Source of the DNA: Anaerolineales bacterium
GTDB lineage: Bacteria > Chloroflexota > Anaerolineae > Anaerolineales > Villigracilaceae
Length of the DNA: 64,000 bases
Direction: 5' to 3'
NCBI GenBank assembly: GCA_020634895.1
Contig: JACKAV010000007.1
Coordinates: 193,037 to 257,036, forward strand
Of the stretch, positions 1-7,966 are shown piece after piece. Each line of letters begins with the position of its first letter. Position 1 is the first letter of the stretch. The notes below the pieces were generated by a model. It saw nothing but the letters and a program-made list of their open reading frames with translations. It made no database searches and was not told the origin of the DNA. The translations under genes and the position numbers were made by a program.

Positions 1-906
1 GAAGATCACCAAAAAAGAAAGAGCGAGCGCGGCGGCTTGAGTCCGCATGAAGACGCCGACGATCATCCCCATGCTCAAGACCGCGAACATGAAGACTGCC
101 GAAAGCGCAAAGAACAGCAGAAAACTCCCGTTCAGCGAAATTCCGAACCACCATATCGATAGCAGTGGAATGAAGATCACATTGAGCAAGCCGACAATAA
201 TGTACGGGATGATCTTGCCGAGCATCAACTCTGCGCGAGCGATGGGGGTGGCGAGCAATTGTTCGAGCGTGCCGTGTTCGCGTTCATGCGCGAGCGTCAA
301 CGCAACGGAAAGAGCAGGGAAACCCAGCACCATCGAGATCAAACCGGGGATCAAAGCGTTGCGCGGTTTAAGGTCGGGGTTGTACCAGGTTTGGATGCGC
401 AGATCGAGCGGCTGCAATGTGTCGATTGCCATGCCCTGTGCGCGGAATTGTTTTGTCAATGCGCCATCAATAAATTCCTCTGCGCGTTGGGCGATATGCT
501 CCACTGCAAAATTTCCGCTTTCGGGTTCGGTGCCGTCGATGATGACCTGCAGCGGAATTCCCTTCAACGCCTGCAGGTCGCTTGCAAATCCCGGCGAGAT
601 GATGACCGCCGCTTTGACCTGTCCCTTCATCATCATCGAGTTGATCTCGTCCATGCTGGTGGCGTAGGCATAAAGATCAAGGTCCTGCCCGGCTGTGATC
701 TGTTGAATGAATTCACGCGATGTCTGACTTCGATCAAAATCCAGAACAGCAATGGGAATATTTTTCAAGTCCACGGTCAATGCGTACGCCATCAACAACA
801 ATACCAATGTTGGCGTGAACAACACCAGGATCAGCGTGCTTCTGTCGCGCATGATGTGGCTGATCTCTTTGCGGGTTACAGCCCAAATATGTCTCAGTGA
901 CATCAT
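1..906 (-). CDS. ABC-2 type transport permease (3' end outside window)
   Basis: This is an open frame of 302 codons running off the left edge, so the C-terminus is missing. The protein starts Met-Met-Ser-Leu-Arg-His-Ile-Trp, has a first membrane segment near residues 23-37 (LVLFTPTLVLLLMAYAL), then a long extracytoplasmic domain, and returns to membrane segments after an EHGTLEQLLATPI motif. This YhhJ/ABC-2 layout is typical of exporters that pump drugs or lipids. Its ATG lies in an ATGA overlap with the stop of the upstream ATPase gene (903-906), so the two are translationally coupled and probably form one transporter. Substrate unknown. The plus-strand frames over this region have no family resemblance and look like shadows. 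Confidence 0.85.
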   Translation of the reverse strand, partial: MMSLRHIWAVTRKEISHIMRDRSTLILVLFTPTLVLLLMAYALTVDLKNIPIAVLDFDRSQTSREFIQQITAGQDLDLYAYATSMDEINSMMMKGQVKAAVIISPGFASDLQALKGIPLQVIIDGTEPESGNFAVEHIAQRAEEFIDGALTKQFRAQGMAIDTLQPLDLRIQTWYNPDLKPRNALIPGLISMVLGFPALSVALTLAHEREHGTLEQLLATPIARAELMLGKIIPYIIVGLLNVIFIPLLSIWWFGISLNGSFLLFFALSAVFMFAVLSMGMIVGVFMRTQAAALALSFLVIF

Positions 907-1829
907 GCCTCCAATTTCCGGATCAACGAGATGAACGCTTCTTCCATCCGCACAGGCGCGATGCGGATACTGCGATACGCGAGCTTTTCTTTTTTGAGGA
1001 TGGATTCGATTTCAGGCAGACGCCGCTTCCCTGAATCGACCAGCAAGTGGATCGACTCTCCATACGTCTGCGCCTCGCGGACTCCGCCCAGGGTTGATAC
1101 AACCTTCAATGTCTTTTGCCAATCTTCAGGCTGGATCTCGATCACATCGCCCTCGAGCTTTTCCCGTATCCCTTTTGGCGAATCGCACTCGACGAGTTTG
1201 CCCGCATACATCAACCCGACTCTCGAACAGCGGTCGGCTTCATCCATGTACGGCGTGCTGACGATGATGGTCGTCCCTTGTAAATGCAGTTCGGTGAGAA
1301 TGTTCCAAAACTCGCGGCGGGAGATCGGGTCCACGCCAGTGGTGGGTTCATCGAGCAAAAGGATCTCCGGCTCGTGGATCAACGTGCAAGCCAGCGCAAG
1401 TTTCTTCTGCATCCCGCCGGAAAGATCTACTGCACGTCTTTCTTTAAATTCGGTGAGACCTGCAAAAGCCAGCAATCGTTCCGTACGCTCGGACATTTCC
1501 GTTGGCGATACATCGAACAATTCGGCGAAGAATTGCAAATTCTCCATCACCGATAATTCGCCGTATAAACTGAATTGCTGTGCCATGTACCCGATATGCG
1601 GTTTGACCGATTCGTACTTCTCTTTCAGGTCGAACCCGAGCACAGACGCTTCGCCTTCGGTGATATCCAATAAGCCAGCTAAGAGACGCAGTGTTGTTGT
1701 CTTTCCCGCGCCGTCCGGACCGACCAACCCGAATAATTCGCCCGCTTCAACGGACAGGGTTAATTCGTCCACTGCACGGGTGTTTTTGAAGTCGCGGATG
1801 AGGTTTGTAATTTCAATAATTTGAGTCAT
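903..1829 (-). CDS. ABC transporter ATP-binding protein
   Basis: Nucleotide-binding subunit partnering the permease it overlaps. Visible motifs are Walker A GPDGAGKTT (Asp in place of the usual Asn), Q-loop region YMAQQFSLY, signature LSGGMQKK, Walker B ILLLDEPTTGVD and a switch region IIVSTPYMDEA, in which the usual His is replaced by Pro. The C-terminal ~80 residues are the extra domain common in CcmA/YbhF-type exporter ATPases. I chose the ATG at 1829 (MTQIIEITN); a GTG three codons upstream is also possible. No strong ribosome site is visible. The upstream gap carries a degenerate TCAGTGATCAGT-type repeat. Confidence 0.9.
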   Translation of the reverse strand: MTQIIEITNLIRDFKNTRAVDELTLSVEAGELFGLVGPDGAGKTTTLRLLAGLLDITEGEASVLGFDLKEKYESVKPHIGYMAQQFSLYGELSVMENLQFFAELFDVSPTEMSERTERLLAFAGLTEFKERRAVDLSGGMQKKLALACTLIHEPEILLLDEPTTGVDPISRREFWNILTELHLQGTTIIVSTPYMDEADRCSRVGLMYAGKLVECDSPKGIREKLEGDVIEIQPEDWQKTLKVVSTLGGVREAQTYGESIHLLVDSGKRRLPEIESILKKEKLAYRSIRIAPVRMEEAFISLIRKLEA

Positions 1830-1844
1830 TACAATCACAAGTAA

Positions 1845-1900
1845 TCGGTGATCAGTGACCAGTGATCAGTCTGACAACTGAACACTGATTACTGCCCACT
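1845..1900. repeat. degenerate 'cagtgatcagt' heptad-type intergenic repeat
   Basis: The stretch is made of near-repeats of the form cagtgaYcagt / ctgaacactgattactg and can fold on itself. Related tracts occur at 9541-9600 and 16887-16925. All lie between genes. No coding potential. Confidence 0.6.
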
Positions 1901-1901
1901 A

Positions 1902-2171
1902 TCATTTCTTCGCAGCACGGATAATCCACAAAACCAGCAGCGCGCCGAGGAACGGCTCCATTGCCACGCCGAGGTTGCGCATATTGGTGCTGAATCCCAT
2001 GGCGGGAATGACGTACCAATCCATCAGACCGACGGCGATGGCAGTGACGACCGCGGCAATATAGTCACCTTGTACGCCGATGGGACGTTTGTTCTTCCAG
2101 ATCGGTCCCGCCAGCCAACCGGCGATCAAACCGACAACGATCATGGCAACGATCAAAATTACGATTTGCAT
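1902..2171 (-). CDS. small membrane protein, GlsB/YeaQ/YmgE-like
   Basis: An 89-residue, very hydrophobic protein with about three membrane segments. The N-terminus IVVGLIAGWLAGPIW followed by a GDY turn resembles the GlsB/YeaQ/YmgE (transglycosylase-associated) family, whose members are small stress-related inner-membrane proteins of uncertain function. A good AAGGAG ribosome site precedes the ATG (revcomp of ctcctt near 2178-2183). It is in line with, but separated by about 70 bases of repeat from, the downstream ABC genes. The family call rests only on the N-terminal half. Confidence 0.6.
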   Translation of the reverse strand: MQIVILIVAMIVVGLIAGWLAGPIWKNKRPIGVQGDYIAAVVTAIAVGLMDWYVIPAMGFSTNMRNLGVAMEPFLGALLVLWIIRAAKK

Positions 2172-2203
2172 TTTTTACTCCTTTAGTCTGGCTTCCTGTA
2201 GTT

Positions 2204-2254
2204 TGGATTCCCGAAGTTCTACTTCGGGGTTACGAAAGTAGAACTTTCGGATTC
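2204..2254. repeat. inverted-repeat element (GAAGTTCTACTTC family)
   Basis: Contains gaagttctacttcggg and, inverted, gaaagtagaactttcgg, flanked by ggattcc copies. The same family appears near 27184-27270. It can form a hairpin in the transcript between the nitroreductase-like gene and the small membrane protein gene. Confidence 0.6.
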
Positions 2255-2734
2255 CTATTTAACTTGAAATGCCACCATCGGCATTTTGCGCGCGATACGT
2301 TCCGGCGCGTCGCTGCCGGGCTTCATTCGTTCGCCAAAGAACAATCCGCTCAACTCGTTGAATGCAATGGGATGTTCCTTTGCGTAATCATTAACGATCT
2401 CGATGGCTTTTTCCACGGGGATGAACTCAGCCTCTGACTGAAACTTTCGCCCGCGCACGTGGACCGTCACTTGCGGCGTCTTGCGGATGTTCTGATACCA
2501 GTCCGCTTTTTCGCCCCAGCCGGAAACGACGTAATAGGTGTTGGCGGCTTTGTCGTGCTTGACCACTTCGATGACGGTCTGGCGGGGGAGTCCGCTTTTT
2601 CTTCCGGTGTGGACCAGCATCAGGAAACGGTCACCCAGCATCCAGCCGAGTTTGAAGCGGTAAAACCAAATGGGCAGACGAAGCCCAAAACGCAGGGCTC
2701 CTGCGGGCTGAGTGTCGATCACAGATCTTTTCAT
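2255..2734 (-). CDS. nitroreductase-family deazaflavin-dependent oxidoreductase-like protein
   Basis: A 159-residue protein of the Ddn/F420-dependent nitroreductase family (split beta-barrel). Family signatures seen are LMLVHTGRKSGLPRQTVIEV, YYVVSGWGEKADWYQNIR and PQVTVHVRGRKF. Members reduce nitro compounds or quinones with reduced deazaflavin F420; some use other flavins, so the cofactor is uncertain. I start at the ATG at 2734; a TTG one codon upstream is possible, and GAGGAAA sits upstream. A TetR-type operator lies about 20 bases before the start, and the TetR gene is immediately upstream, so this is the likely regulated gene. Confidence 0.8.
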   Translation of the reverse strand: MKRSVIDTQPAGALRFGLRLPIWFYRFKLGWMLGDRFLMLVHTGRKSGLPRQTVIEVVKHDKAANTYYVVSGWGEKADWYQNIRKTPQVTVHVRGRKFQSEAEFIPVEKAIEIVNDYAKEHPIAFNELSGLFFGERMKPGSDAPERIARKMPMVAFQVK

Positions 2735-2753
2735 CAAATCATTTCCTCTTTAT

Positions 2754-2772
2754 ACTGACCGTTCAGTCAGTT
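2754..2772. promoter_or_regulatory. TetR operator upstream of the nitroreductase-like gene
   Basis: Read on the minus strand this is TGACTGAACGGTCAGT, an interrupted palindrome matching the operator before the TetR gene (TGACTGACTGGTCAGT at 3421-3436) at 14 of 16 positions. It sits about 20 bases upstream of the start codon. The regulator-gene/target-gene pairing is an inference. Confidence 0.7.
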
Positions 2773-2779
2773 ATTTACT

Positions 2780-2806
2780 TAAAAAAAGACACACTTATGC
2801 GTGTGC
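2780..2806 (-). terminator. terminator overlapping the tetR stop
   Basis: Minus strand: CACAC loop GTGTG followed by TCTTTTTTT. The stem overlaps the last codons of the TetR gene. The stem is only 5 bp, so strength is uncertain. Confidence 0.5.
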
Positions 2807-3397
2807 CTGCACACCCTCCAAAAGTAACTTCATGCCGGAGCGGATGTGTACTTCGGGCTCGATCAGCGATTTGTCGTAGACCCATAGCAATAATGTCCCT
2901 TCGATAATGGCGCCCATTGCAATGGCGGTTTCGCGCGCGTCCACTTCACGAAATTCGCCCGCATCGATGCCGCGCTGGACGATGGGTATGAGAATGCCCA
3001 GGTAACGGTTGATGTATTGCTTGAGCGCCTTTTGCACGTATTTGTTGCGGAACGCCAGCGCCAAAAATTGATATACGATGGGGACGAGTCGGATCATGCT
3101 GAGAATATCTTTTGTGAGCAGGTCGGTCAATTTCCAGATCGCATCGGTCGCAGACAGGTCTTCCTGTTCCAATGATTCAAGTTGTTTGAACTCGCGCTGG
3201 AACATGCGGTCGAGGATGGCGATGATGAGATCGTCCTTGCTTTTGAAATACAGGTAGAGCGTGCCTTTGCTCAAACCGGTTTCTTCGGCAATATCATCCA
3301 TACGCGCTTCATCAAAACCTTTTTTAGTGAAGACACCTTCTGCGGCATTGATAATTTGGGATTTGCGTTCGTCGCTGACATCGGGGCGGGGGGACAT
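2795..3397 (-). CDS. TetR/AcrR family transcriptional repressor
   Basis: An N-terminal helix-turn-helix (RKSQIINAAEGVFTKKGF, then MDDIAEETGLSKGTLYLYF) is followed by an all-helical ligand-binding domain. The frame is open 24 codons further upstream, but the ATG at 3397 (MSPRPDV) has an AGGA site 8 bases before it and the upstream extension would run through the operator, so 3397 is preferred (200 aa). Operators upstream of its own gene and of the nitroreductase-like gene suggest autoregulation plus control of that gene. The inducer is unknown; TetR repressors paired with oxidoreductases usually sense small lipophilic or electrophilic compounds. Confidence 0.9.
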   Translation of the reverse strand: MSPRPDVSDERKSQIINAAEGVFTKKGFDEARMDDIAEETGLSKGTLYLYFKSKDDLIIAILDRMFQREFKQLESLEQEDLSATDAIWKLTDLLTKDILSMIRLVPIVYQFLALAFRNKYVQKALKQYINRYLGILIPIVQRGIDAGEFREVDARETAIAMGAIIEGTLLLWVYDKSLIEPEVHIRSGMKLLLEGVQAHA

Positions 3398-3420
3398 GTT
3401 GGTTTCCTGTGACTGATAAG

Positions 3421-3438
3421 TGACTGACTGGTCAGTTA
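3421..3438. promoter_or_regulatory. TetR autoregulatory operator
   Basis: tgactgactggtcagtta contains the near-palindrome ACTGAC-TG-GTCAGT. It is centred about 30 bases upstream of the TetR start codon and matches the second copy at 2754-2772. Confidence 0.7.
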
Positions 3439-3485
3439 TTATTTTAGGCATTTTTGACGGCTTTGTCAAGTGCTTTCACCCATCA

Positions 3486-3518
3486 AAATAAAAACTCGCT
3501 CCGATATCAGAGCGAGTT
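3486..3518 (-). terminator. Rho-independent terminator after the acylation operon
   Basis: Minus strand: AACTCGCTC loop GAGCGAGTT, a perfect 9-bp stem with an 8-base loop, running into TTTTTATTTTG. It follows the stop of the adenylating enzyme gene and ends the 9514-3523 operon. Confidence 0.85.
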
Positions 3519-3522
3519 GGGT

Positions 3523-5205
3523 TTATTGGTTTTGAAGTTCGTTTAAGAATTTCTCTTTGTTGGCAGACCTTGCCGTTTTGCCGCTGGATGTTTTGATGAT
3601 CCATTTATCATCGACGACTTTGACATGACGCAGCGCAATGGCGGAACTTTTGGTGACGTGTTTACGGATGGCGTCCGCTATCGCCTCTTGCTCTGACGGG
3701 TTGGTCGAATCGGCTTCGGCGATGAGGACTACTTCCTCGGTGCCTTCTTCTTCGTCATACATGCCGAAAGCGACGACTCGTCCCTTGTGGACGCCGTCCA
3801 CTTCGCTGGCAAGCGATTCCAAATCCTGCGGGTACACGTTCTTGCCGCCGACGATGATGAGGTCTTTCTTTCTGCCTGAAACGTACAACTCGCCATCTGC
3901 GATGTAACCGTAATCGCCGGTGAGATACCAGCCATTTTTGATGGCGGCTTCGGTGGCGTCGGGGCGGTTGAAGTATTCAGTCAGCATACAGTCGCTTTGG
4001 ACAGCGATCTCGCCGACGGTGCGATCTGATACGTCGTTGAAGGATTCGTCCACCACGCGGACTTTGGTATTGGGCAGAGGATTCCCAGACGAGGTCATCT
4101 TCATAGATGGTTGACCTGCTATCGGCGGAGTCGCGAGGCGCTGGGTCATGAAAGTCTCGCGGTCGATCACATCCACGGCGGGCGTTCCATCCAGCGGACT
4201 TTGAGTCACGGCAAAGACATTTTCCGCCATCGCGTAACATGTTTGCAGCGCAGACTTCTTCAATCCGTACGCCGAAAATTTATCGAAGAAAATATCATGG
4301 CTTTCTACGTGAACCGGCTCCGAGCAGTTGATGATCGCGCGCCACGAAGAGAGGTTTACATTTTCAAGATTGCGCTCGCGGATCTTGTGCGCGCAAAAGT
4401 TGTATGCGAAGTTGGGCAGCCAGGTGAGCGTGCCTTTATATTGCGAAACGGCTTGATGAAGTTTGTATGGCGCACGCACCCAGTCGAAAGGCGACATGTT
4501 GACGAGCGGAATGCGCAGCAGCACGGGCATGAGGAAGCAGGCGATGAAGCCCATGTCGTGATAGAGCGGCAGCCACGAAACGATGACATCTTGCGCGGGG
4601 TCGATGCGCAGGGTTTGTCTGTAGGCGTTGAGTTGATTGAGCACAGCGCGATGCGAAAGCGCCACGCCCTTTTGCAAGCCGGTTGTGCCGGAAGAATGTT
4701 GAAGGACGACAATATCTTCGGGCGAAGATTTGAGTCCTTGCAAGGTTTCAAAGTTTGGTTCGGTCTCGGCTTCGATGGTGTTTGCAAGAATCACATGCTT
4801 CACCGAATCGCCTTCGGTAAGTGCGCCACGCACTTCGGTTTCAAATTCCGGGTAGGTGACGATGGTCGTCGGCTTGGTGATGGAGATAAGTGAAGCGAGG
4901 TCAGCGCGATATTTTTCAGGTGCGAGTTTCTCGGTGAGAAACGGCATGATTGACGGAATCGCGCCGTGCAAAATCGCGCCCCAGAAGGCGTAGACCAAAT
5001 CCTCGCCGTGTTGAAGAATCAAAATGACCACCTCGCCGGGTTTGACTCCTTCGCGGGCGTATGTGAGTGCAAACCGATTCGCGCCCTGAATGAGGTCACG
5101 ATAGGTCAGAGGTTTATCCGCTTGACCGGCGTGCTGCAGGATGATGCTGGTCTTGTCAGGGGCTTCTTGATAGGAGCGTTGGAGGAGATTGGGTAAGGTA
5201 GTCAT
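3523..5205 (-). CDS. AMP-forming acyl adenylating enzyme (fatty acyl-AMP ligase-like; DltA-role)
   Basis: A 560-residue ANL-superfamily enzyme. Motifs in order: P-loop LQHSSGTTGLQKG (~170), SWLPLYHDMGF, WLPNFAYNFC, CYAMAEN, TGDYGY, hinge GRKKDLIIVGGKNVYPQDLE and the catalytic Lys region IKTSSGKTAR. SWLPLYHDMG plus PNFAYNFC are the pattern of fatty acyl-AMP ligases, which activate an acid as acyl-AMP and load it on a carrier protein rather than CoA. The downstream position after an 81-aa carrier protein, two SGNH proteins and an MBOAT makes a DltA-like role (charging the carrier for export) the best reading. The acyl substrate cannot be read from sequence; the FAAL-type motifs argue for a fatty acid rather than D-alanine. 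Confidence 0.85.
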   Translation of the reverse strand: MTTLPNLLQRSYQEAPDKTSIILQHAGQADKPLTYRDLIQGANRFALTYAREGVKPGEVVILILQHGEDLVYAFWGAILHGAIPSIMPFLTEKLAPEKYRADLASLISITKPTTIVTYPEFETEVRGALTEGDSVKHVILANTIEAETEPNFETLQGLKSSPEDIVVLQHSSGTTGLQKGVALSHRAVLNQLNAYRQTLRIDPAQDVIVSWLPLYHDMGFIACFLMPVLLRIPLVNMSPFDWVRAPYKLHQAVSQYKGTLTWLPNFAYNFCAHKIRERNLENVNLSSWRAIINCSEPVHVESHDIFFDKFSAYGLKKSALQTCYAMAENVFAVTQSPLDGTPAVDVIDRETFMTQRLATPPIAGQPSMKMTSSGNPLPNTKVRVVDESFNDVSDRTVGEIAVQSDCMLTEYFNRPDATEAAIKNGWYLTGDYGYIADGELYVSGRKKDLIIVGGKNVYPQDLESLASEVDGVHKGRVVAFGMYDEEEGTEEVVLIAEADSTNPSEQEAIADAIRKHVTKSSAIALRHVKVVDDKWIIKTSSGKTARSANKEKFLNELQNQ

Positions 5206-5206
5206 A

Positions 5207-5292
5207 TTTTAGTACACGGATTTTCACGGACGGCACGGATTAATTCTTATTGGACGGAAAACCGTGAAATCCGTGTTTTTCCGTGTACAAAA
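5207..5292. repeat. inverted repeat 'gtacacggattttcacgg' between carrier protein and ligase genes
   Basis: agtacacggattttcacgg near the left end is matched by ccgtgaaatccgtg and ccgtgtac at the right. The element fills the whole 90-base gap between the two genes and can form a hairpin in the operon mRNA. Confidence 0.6.
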
Positions 5293-5295
5293 AAA

Positions 5296-5541
5296 TTACT
5301 TGCGGGAAGAAATGAGTGCAGCAAGCTGAGTGAGATTATCGAATGTCTCTGCGTTCAATTCGGTGTCTTCGATGCGGACTCCGAAGGTATCTTCGATGAA
5401 GAGGGCGAGGTCCATCAGGCTGAATGAGTCGATCAGTCCGCTGGAGATGAGAGCTTCATCTGGCGAGATTACTTTATTTGGCTGTTTGAGAATTTTTTCG
5501 GCAATGAACTTTGCAATTGGGGTGATGATTTCAGTTGTCAT
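5296..5541 (-). CDS. acyl carrier protein (DltC-role)
   Basis: An 81-residue acidic helical carrier protein. The phosphopantetheine attachment motif is GLIDSFSLMDL with Ser39 after Asp38. In spacing and in the GLIDS form it resembles DltC-type carriers (GILDS) more than the GxDSL of fatty-acid ACP. It is followed by the adenylating enzyme that would load it and lies downstream of the MBOAT that would use the thioester at the membrane. It needs a phosphopantetheinyl transferase encoded elsewhere. Confidence 0.88.
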   Translation of the reverse strand: MTTEIITPIAKFIAEKILKQPNKVISPDEALISSGLIDSFSLMDLALFIEDTFGVRIEDTELNAETFDNLTQLAALISSRK

Positions 5542-5565
5542 GGTTGATTCCTTTTATTAGTTCAT

Positions 5566-5664
5566 CGTCATTGCGAGGAGGGCGCTCTCCCCGGCGAAGC
5601 AATCCTGTGAGAAAGTTTGGAGATTGCTTCGCCGCAAAATGCAAGTGCGCGGCTCGCAATGACG
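5566..5664. repeat. MITE-like repeat copy 1 (CGTCATTGCGAG termini)
   Basis: 99 bp with perfect 12-bp terminal inverted repeats CGTCATTGCGAG / CTCGCAATGACG. The internal arms contain gcgaagcaatc and gattgcttcgc. No coding capacity. Two relatives follow at 6621-6744 and 7868-7961 in the same operon. Confidence 0.8.
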
Positions 5665-5674
5665 GGATTATTTT

Positions 5675-6607
5675 TTACTGCTCTTGCAATCCTCGTCTTA
5701 CAGAATCCAACGCCTGCAAAGCTGTGAGATTGCGCCATGGCCAGCCGCTGAGCATATTCTTGGGCTTATCAAAGAAATTGCGTGAGAACGATAGGTGGAA
5801 GCCGTCGTTCAACTCCGTGTCGTGACCCTGATTCGGCAGAGGTTGAAGCGCCGCCCACAAATTCCACAACGGGATATCGTATTCTACGGCAATTTCAGCG
5901 ATCTCGGCATTGATGCTATTGTCGCCTTCGACATTGTCACCTTTGGTGGCAAGGATCGGAACTACTCCCTGCTCAATGGTGTATTCGATGATCTGACGCA
6001 TATACTTGCCATAATCATCTGCGGGACGGTCGTTGAAGTTGGTTTCCAAACTGATGATGGCAATGCTGGGATTATACAGGCGGAACTCGCACTGGATGGC
6101 GTTCTCGCCCTTTTCGCATTTCTTCGGATCGGCACGAAATGGCGTGAGGATTGCCGCAACATTATAGCCGTCACGCATGGCAAGACTGGTGCGCGAGAAT
6201 GAACCTTGATAATAGTCAATCGTATCTTGCAGATAGGAATATTCGCCAAGGCTATAAGTTCCTTCGGAATCAAAATCTACCAGATAAAAACCTGTATTGG
6301 TTTGGCAGTCACCAACTTTAGAAAAGTGAGTCGGGTCACGCCCGAGTTCCTGTCCGCGTGTGTAGATTTCACGCGCGGTGTCTGTTACTTGCGGGACGAC
6401 CGGCAGGGTCATCCATTCGTCGGGTCCGAGCGTGGGGCGCGGTGTTGGCGCGGATTTTTCAGTCACTGCAACAACTTCTTCCGTTGCTGTTTCTGTTACT
6501 TCCGGTGTGGACGTGGATTTACTTTCAAGCTGGGGCGTTGCTGTTGGTGCAGTTGTGCAAGCGGCAAGCAAAAGAATAGATAAAAGAAAAAGTTGACGTG
6601 CTTTCAT
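5675..6607 (-). CDS. SGNH-like lipoprotein (DltD-role candidate) with Cys in the nucleophile position
   Basis: A 310-residue secreted lipoprotein: signal peptide with lipobox LLAAC (Cys17 by the native count), then a Thr/Pro/Glu-rich stalk to about residue 62. The globular domain has SKVGDC where SGNH hydrolases carry GDS, an LETNFN segment in the block III position, and NDGFHLS as the D-x-x-H block. Ser to Cys at the nucleophile is unusual and may mean altered chemistry or a non-catalytic role. SGNH proteins paired with MBOATs act outside the membrane in acyl transfer to polymers (DltD, AlgX/PatB). Repeat elements lie on both sides of the gene. Confidence 0.7.
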   Translation of the reverse strand: MKARQLFLLSILLLAACTTAPTATPQLESKSTSTPEVTETATEEVVAVTEKSAPTPRPTLGPDEWMTLPVVPQVTDTAREIYTRGQELGRDPTHFSKVGDCQTNTGFYLVDFDSEGTYSLGEYSYLQDTIDYYQGSFSRTSLAMRDGYNVAAILTPFRADPKKCEKGENAIQCEFRLYNPSIAIISLETNFNDRPADDYGKYMRQIIEYTIEQGVVPILATKGDNVEGDNSINAEIAEIAVEYDIPLWNLWAALQPLPNQGHDTELNDGFHLSFSRNFFDKPKNMLSGWPWRNLTALQALDSVRRGLQEQ

Positions 6608-6620
6608 TAGGCTCCTATTT

Positions 6621-6744
6621 CGTCATTGCCTGTACCGTGCGCAGGCACGCGTGCGAGCCGCGCTCTTGTTCTTTGCGGCGAAGCAATCCCCAAATATAGT
6701 CATGAGGTTGCTTCGGGCGGAAAAGCACCGCCCTCGCAATGACG
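6621..6744. repeat. MITE-like repeat copy 2
   Basis: Starts CGTCATTGC and ends CTCGCAATGACG. The left end is diverged after 9 bases. The right half, ttgcttcgggcggaaaagca and following, is nearly identical to copy 3. Confidence 0.75.
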
Positions 6745-6751
6745 GAATTAA

Positions 6752-7854
6752 TTATTTGCAATTTTCCAAAATATACGGCGCGAGATTTTCTGCCAGCATG
6801 TTCTCTCCCGCAGGCGTGAGATGGATGGCACTGTTGGTGAATTCATTCGCAGGCACGGTGTCCCATAAATCCACATACGTCCAGCCATTGTCTTGGCTCA
6901 ACGAAGTCATGATCTCGCGGTAATCGTCATACGCCCAGCGGGGGTAGAAAAAATTATAGCGGATGTCGCTGTTCGCGCCCGAACTTATTAACATCGGCTC
7001 ATTTACGAGCAGCATGGGTGTCTCCCCCACAACCCGAAAACCCGTTTCCAATGCATTGATGGCGAGTTGGTCTTCGGTCAGTGGCGCGGTTAGGTCGTGA
7101 TAACTTTCATCCGCCTCGAAATCGGTTTGCGCTTTTTCATAATCAGACGGATAGACCTGGTCAATGCCCGTGGCAGACCACATCACGCCATAGATCTGCA
7201 AGCGGAAAAAGTCCGCCCTCGCGCGACGATTCCCAACGAACGTTTTTCCCAAAAAGATTTGACTTCGAAATTGGGATCATCCGCCTCGACTCTTAACTGG
7301 TAGCTGGTCGCCAGTTCCCGAACCTTTTCTACATTGTTAGCCACCAGCGGCGTGGACGTCTGCTTCTCCAGCGGGAACGCGTCGAGCGTGGTCATCCAGA
7401 TGACAAGGTCGGGGTCGTAGTCCATTGCATACGAGAGAAGCATGACATCTTTGGTGAGTGAAATCGTTGGGTAGCCCAAGTTATATGCGCGGACATTTTT
7501 TCCGCAGGCGTTGAGATTGTCCGCGTTGAGTTGTCCTGCCAAGGTTTCTTCTGGCTTGAGCAAGGTTCCCCACACCGATGAATCTCCGACGATAACGACG
7601 CGGAATTCATCGTCTGTTTTTTGTGTACCCGCGATGACATGCGAGGCGAACATCGCGTCTAGGTCAAAAAGGCTGAGGTTGTAGGATTGTTTGGGATTCT
7701 CGCCGAATGGCAATCGCTCCCGCCCCGGGTAGAGGATGTTGTAAAGCGAGAATTGTCCAACCCCCGGTTGCCACGCGGCAATGACGAGGTTGAAGAGGAC
7801 GAATAAGAGCAGTCCCTTGATGAGGACGTTGAGGGGTTTGATTTCTTGATTCAT
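6752..7854 (-). pseudogene. SGNH/DltD-like membrane protein, frameshifted by one base
   Basis: Two frames join into one protein of about 367 residues. The first (7854 down to about 7250) has an N-terminal membrane anchor and the block I motif VGDSSVWGTLL. The second (about 7250 to 6752) continues in the -1 frame and carries LLVNEPMLIS and the block V motif SAIHLTPAGENM. They meet at the T5 homopolymer 7243-7247 (A5 in the sense direction); one extra A would restore SFWEKTFVGNRRARADFF. Total length (1,103 nt) is one base short of a multiple of three. This may be a sequencing error in a homopolymer or a real recent lesion. By position between MBOAT and carrier it is the DltD counterpart. Confidence 0.75.
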
Positions 7855-7867
7855 GTGATTATTATTC

Positions 7868-7961
7868 CGTCATTGCGAGGAGGGCGATAGCCCGACGAAG
7901 CAATCTCTAGGTATGCTTATGAGATTGCTTCGGGCGGAAGAGCACCGCCCTCGCAATGACG
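7868..7961. repeat. MITE-like repeat copy 3
   Basis: 94 bp between CGTCATTGCGAG and CTCGCAATGACG, with inner arms gaggagggcg and cgccctcgc. It fills the gap between the MBOAT and SGNH genes. Confidence 0.8.
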
Positions 7962-7966
7962 AGACT

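Noticed and set aside
47..900. Plus-strand open frames of about 206 and 213 codons
   Set aside because: They lie opposite the ABC-2 permease, which has clear family features and is coupled to the ATPase gene; the plus frames match nothing.
4111..4893. Plus-strand frame of 260 codons
   Set aside because: Antisense to the adenylating enzyme gene with its intact motifs.
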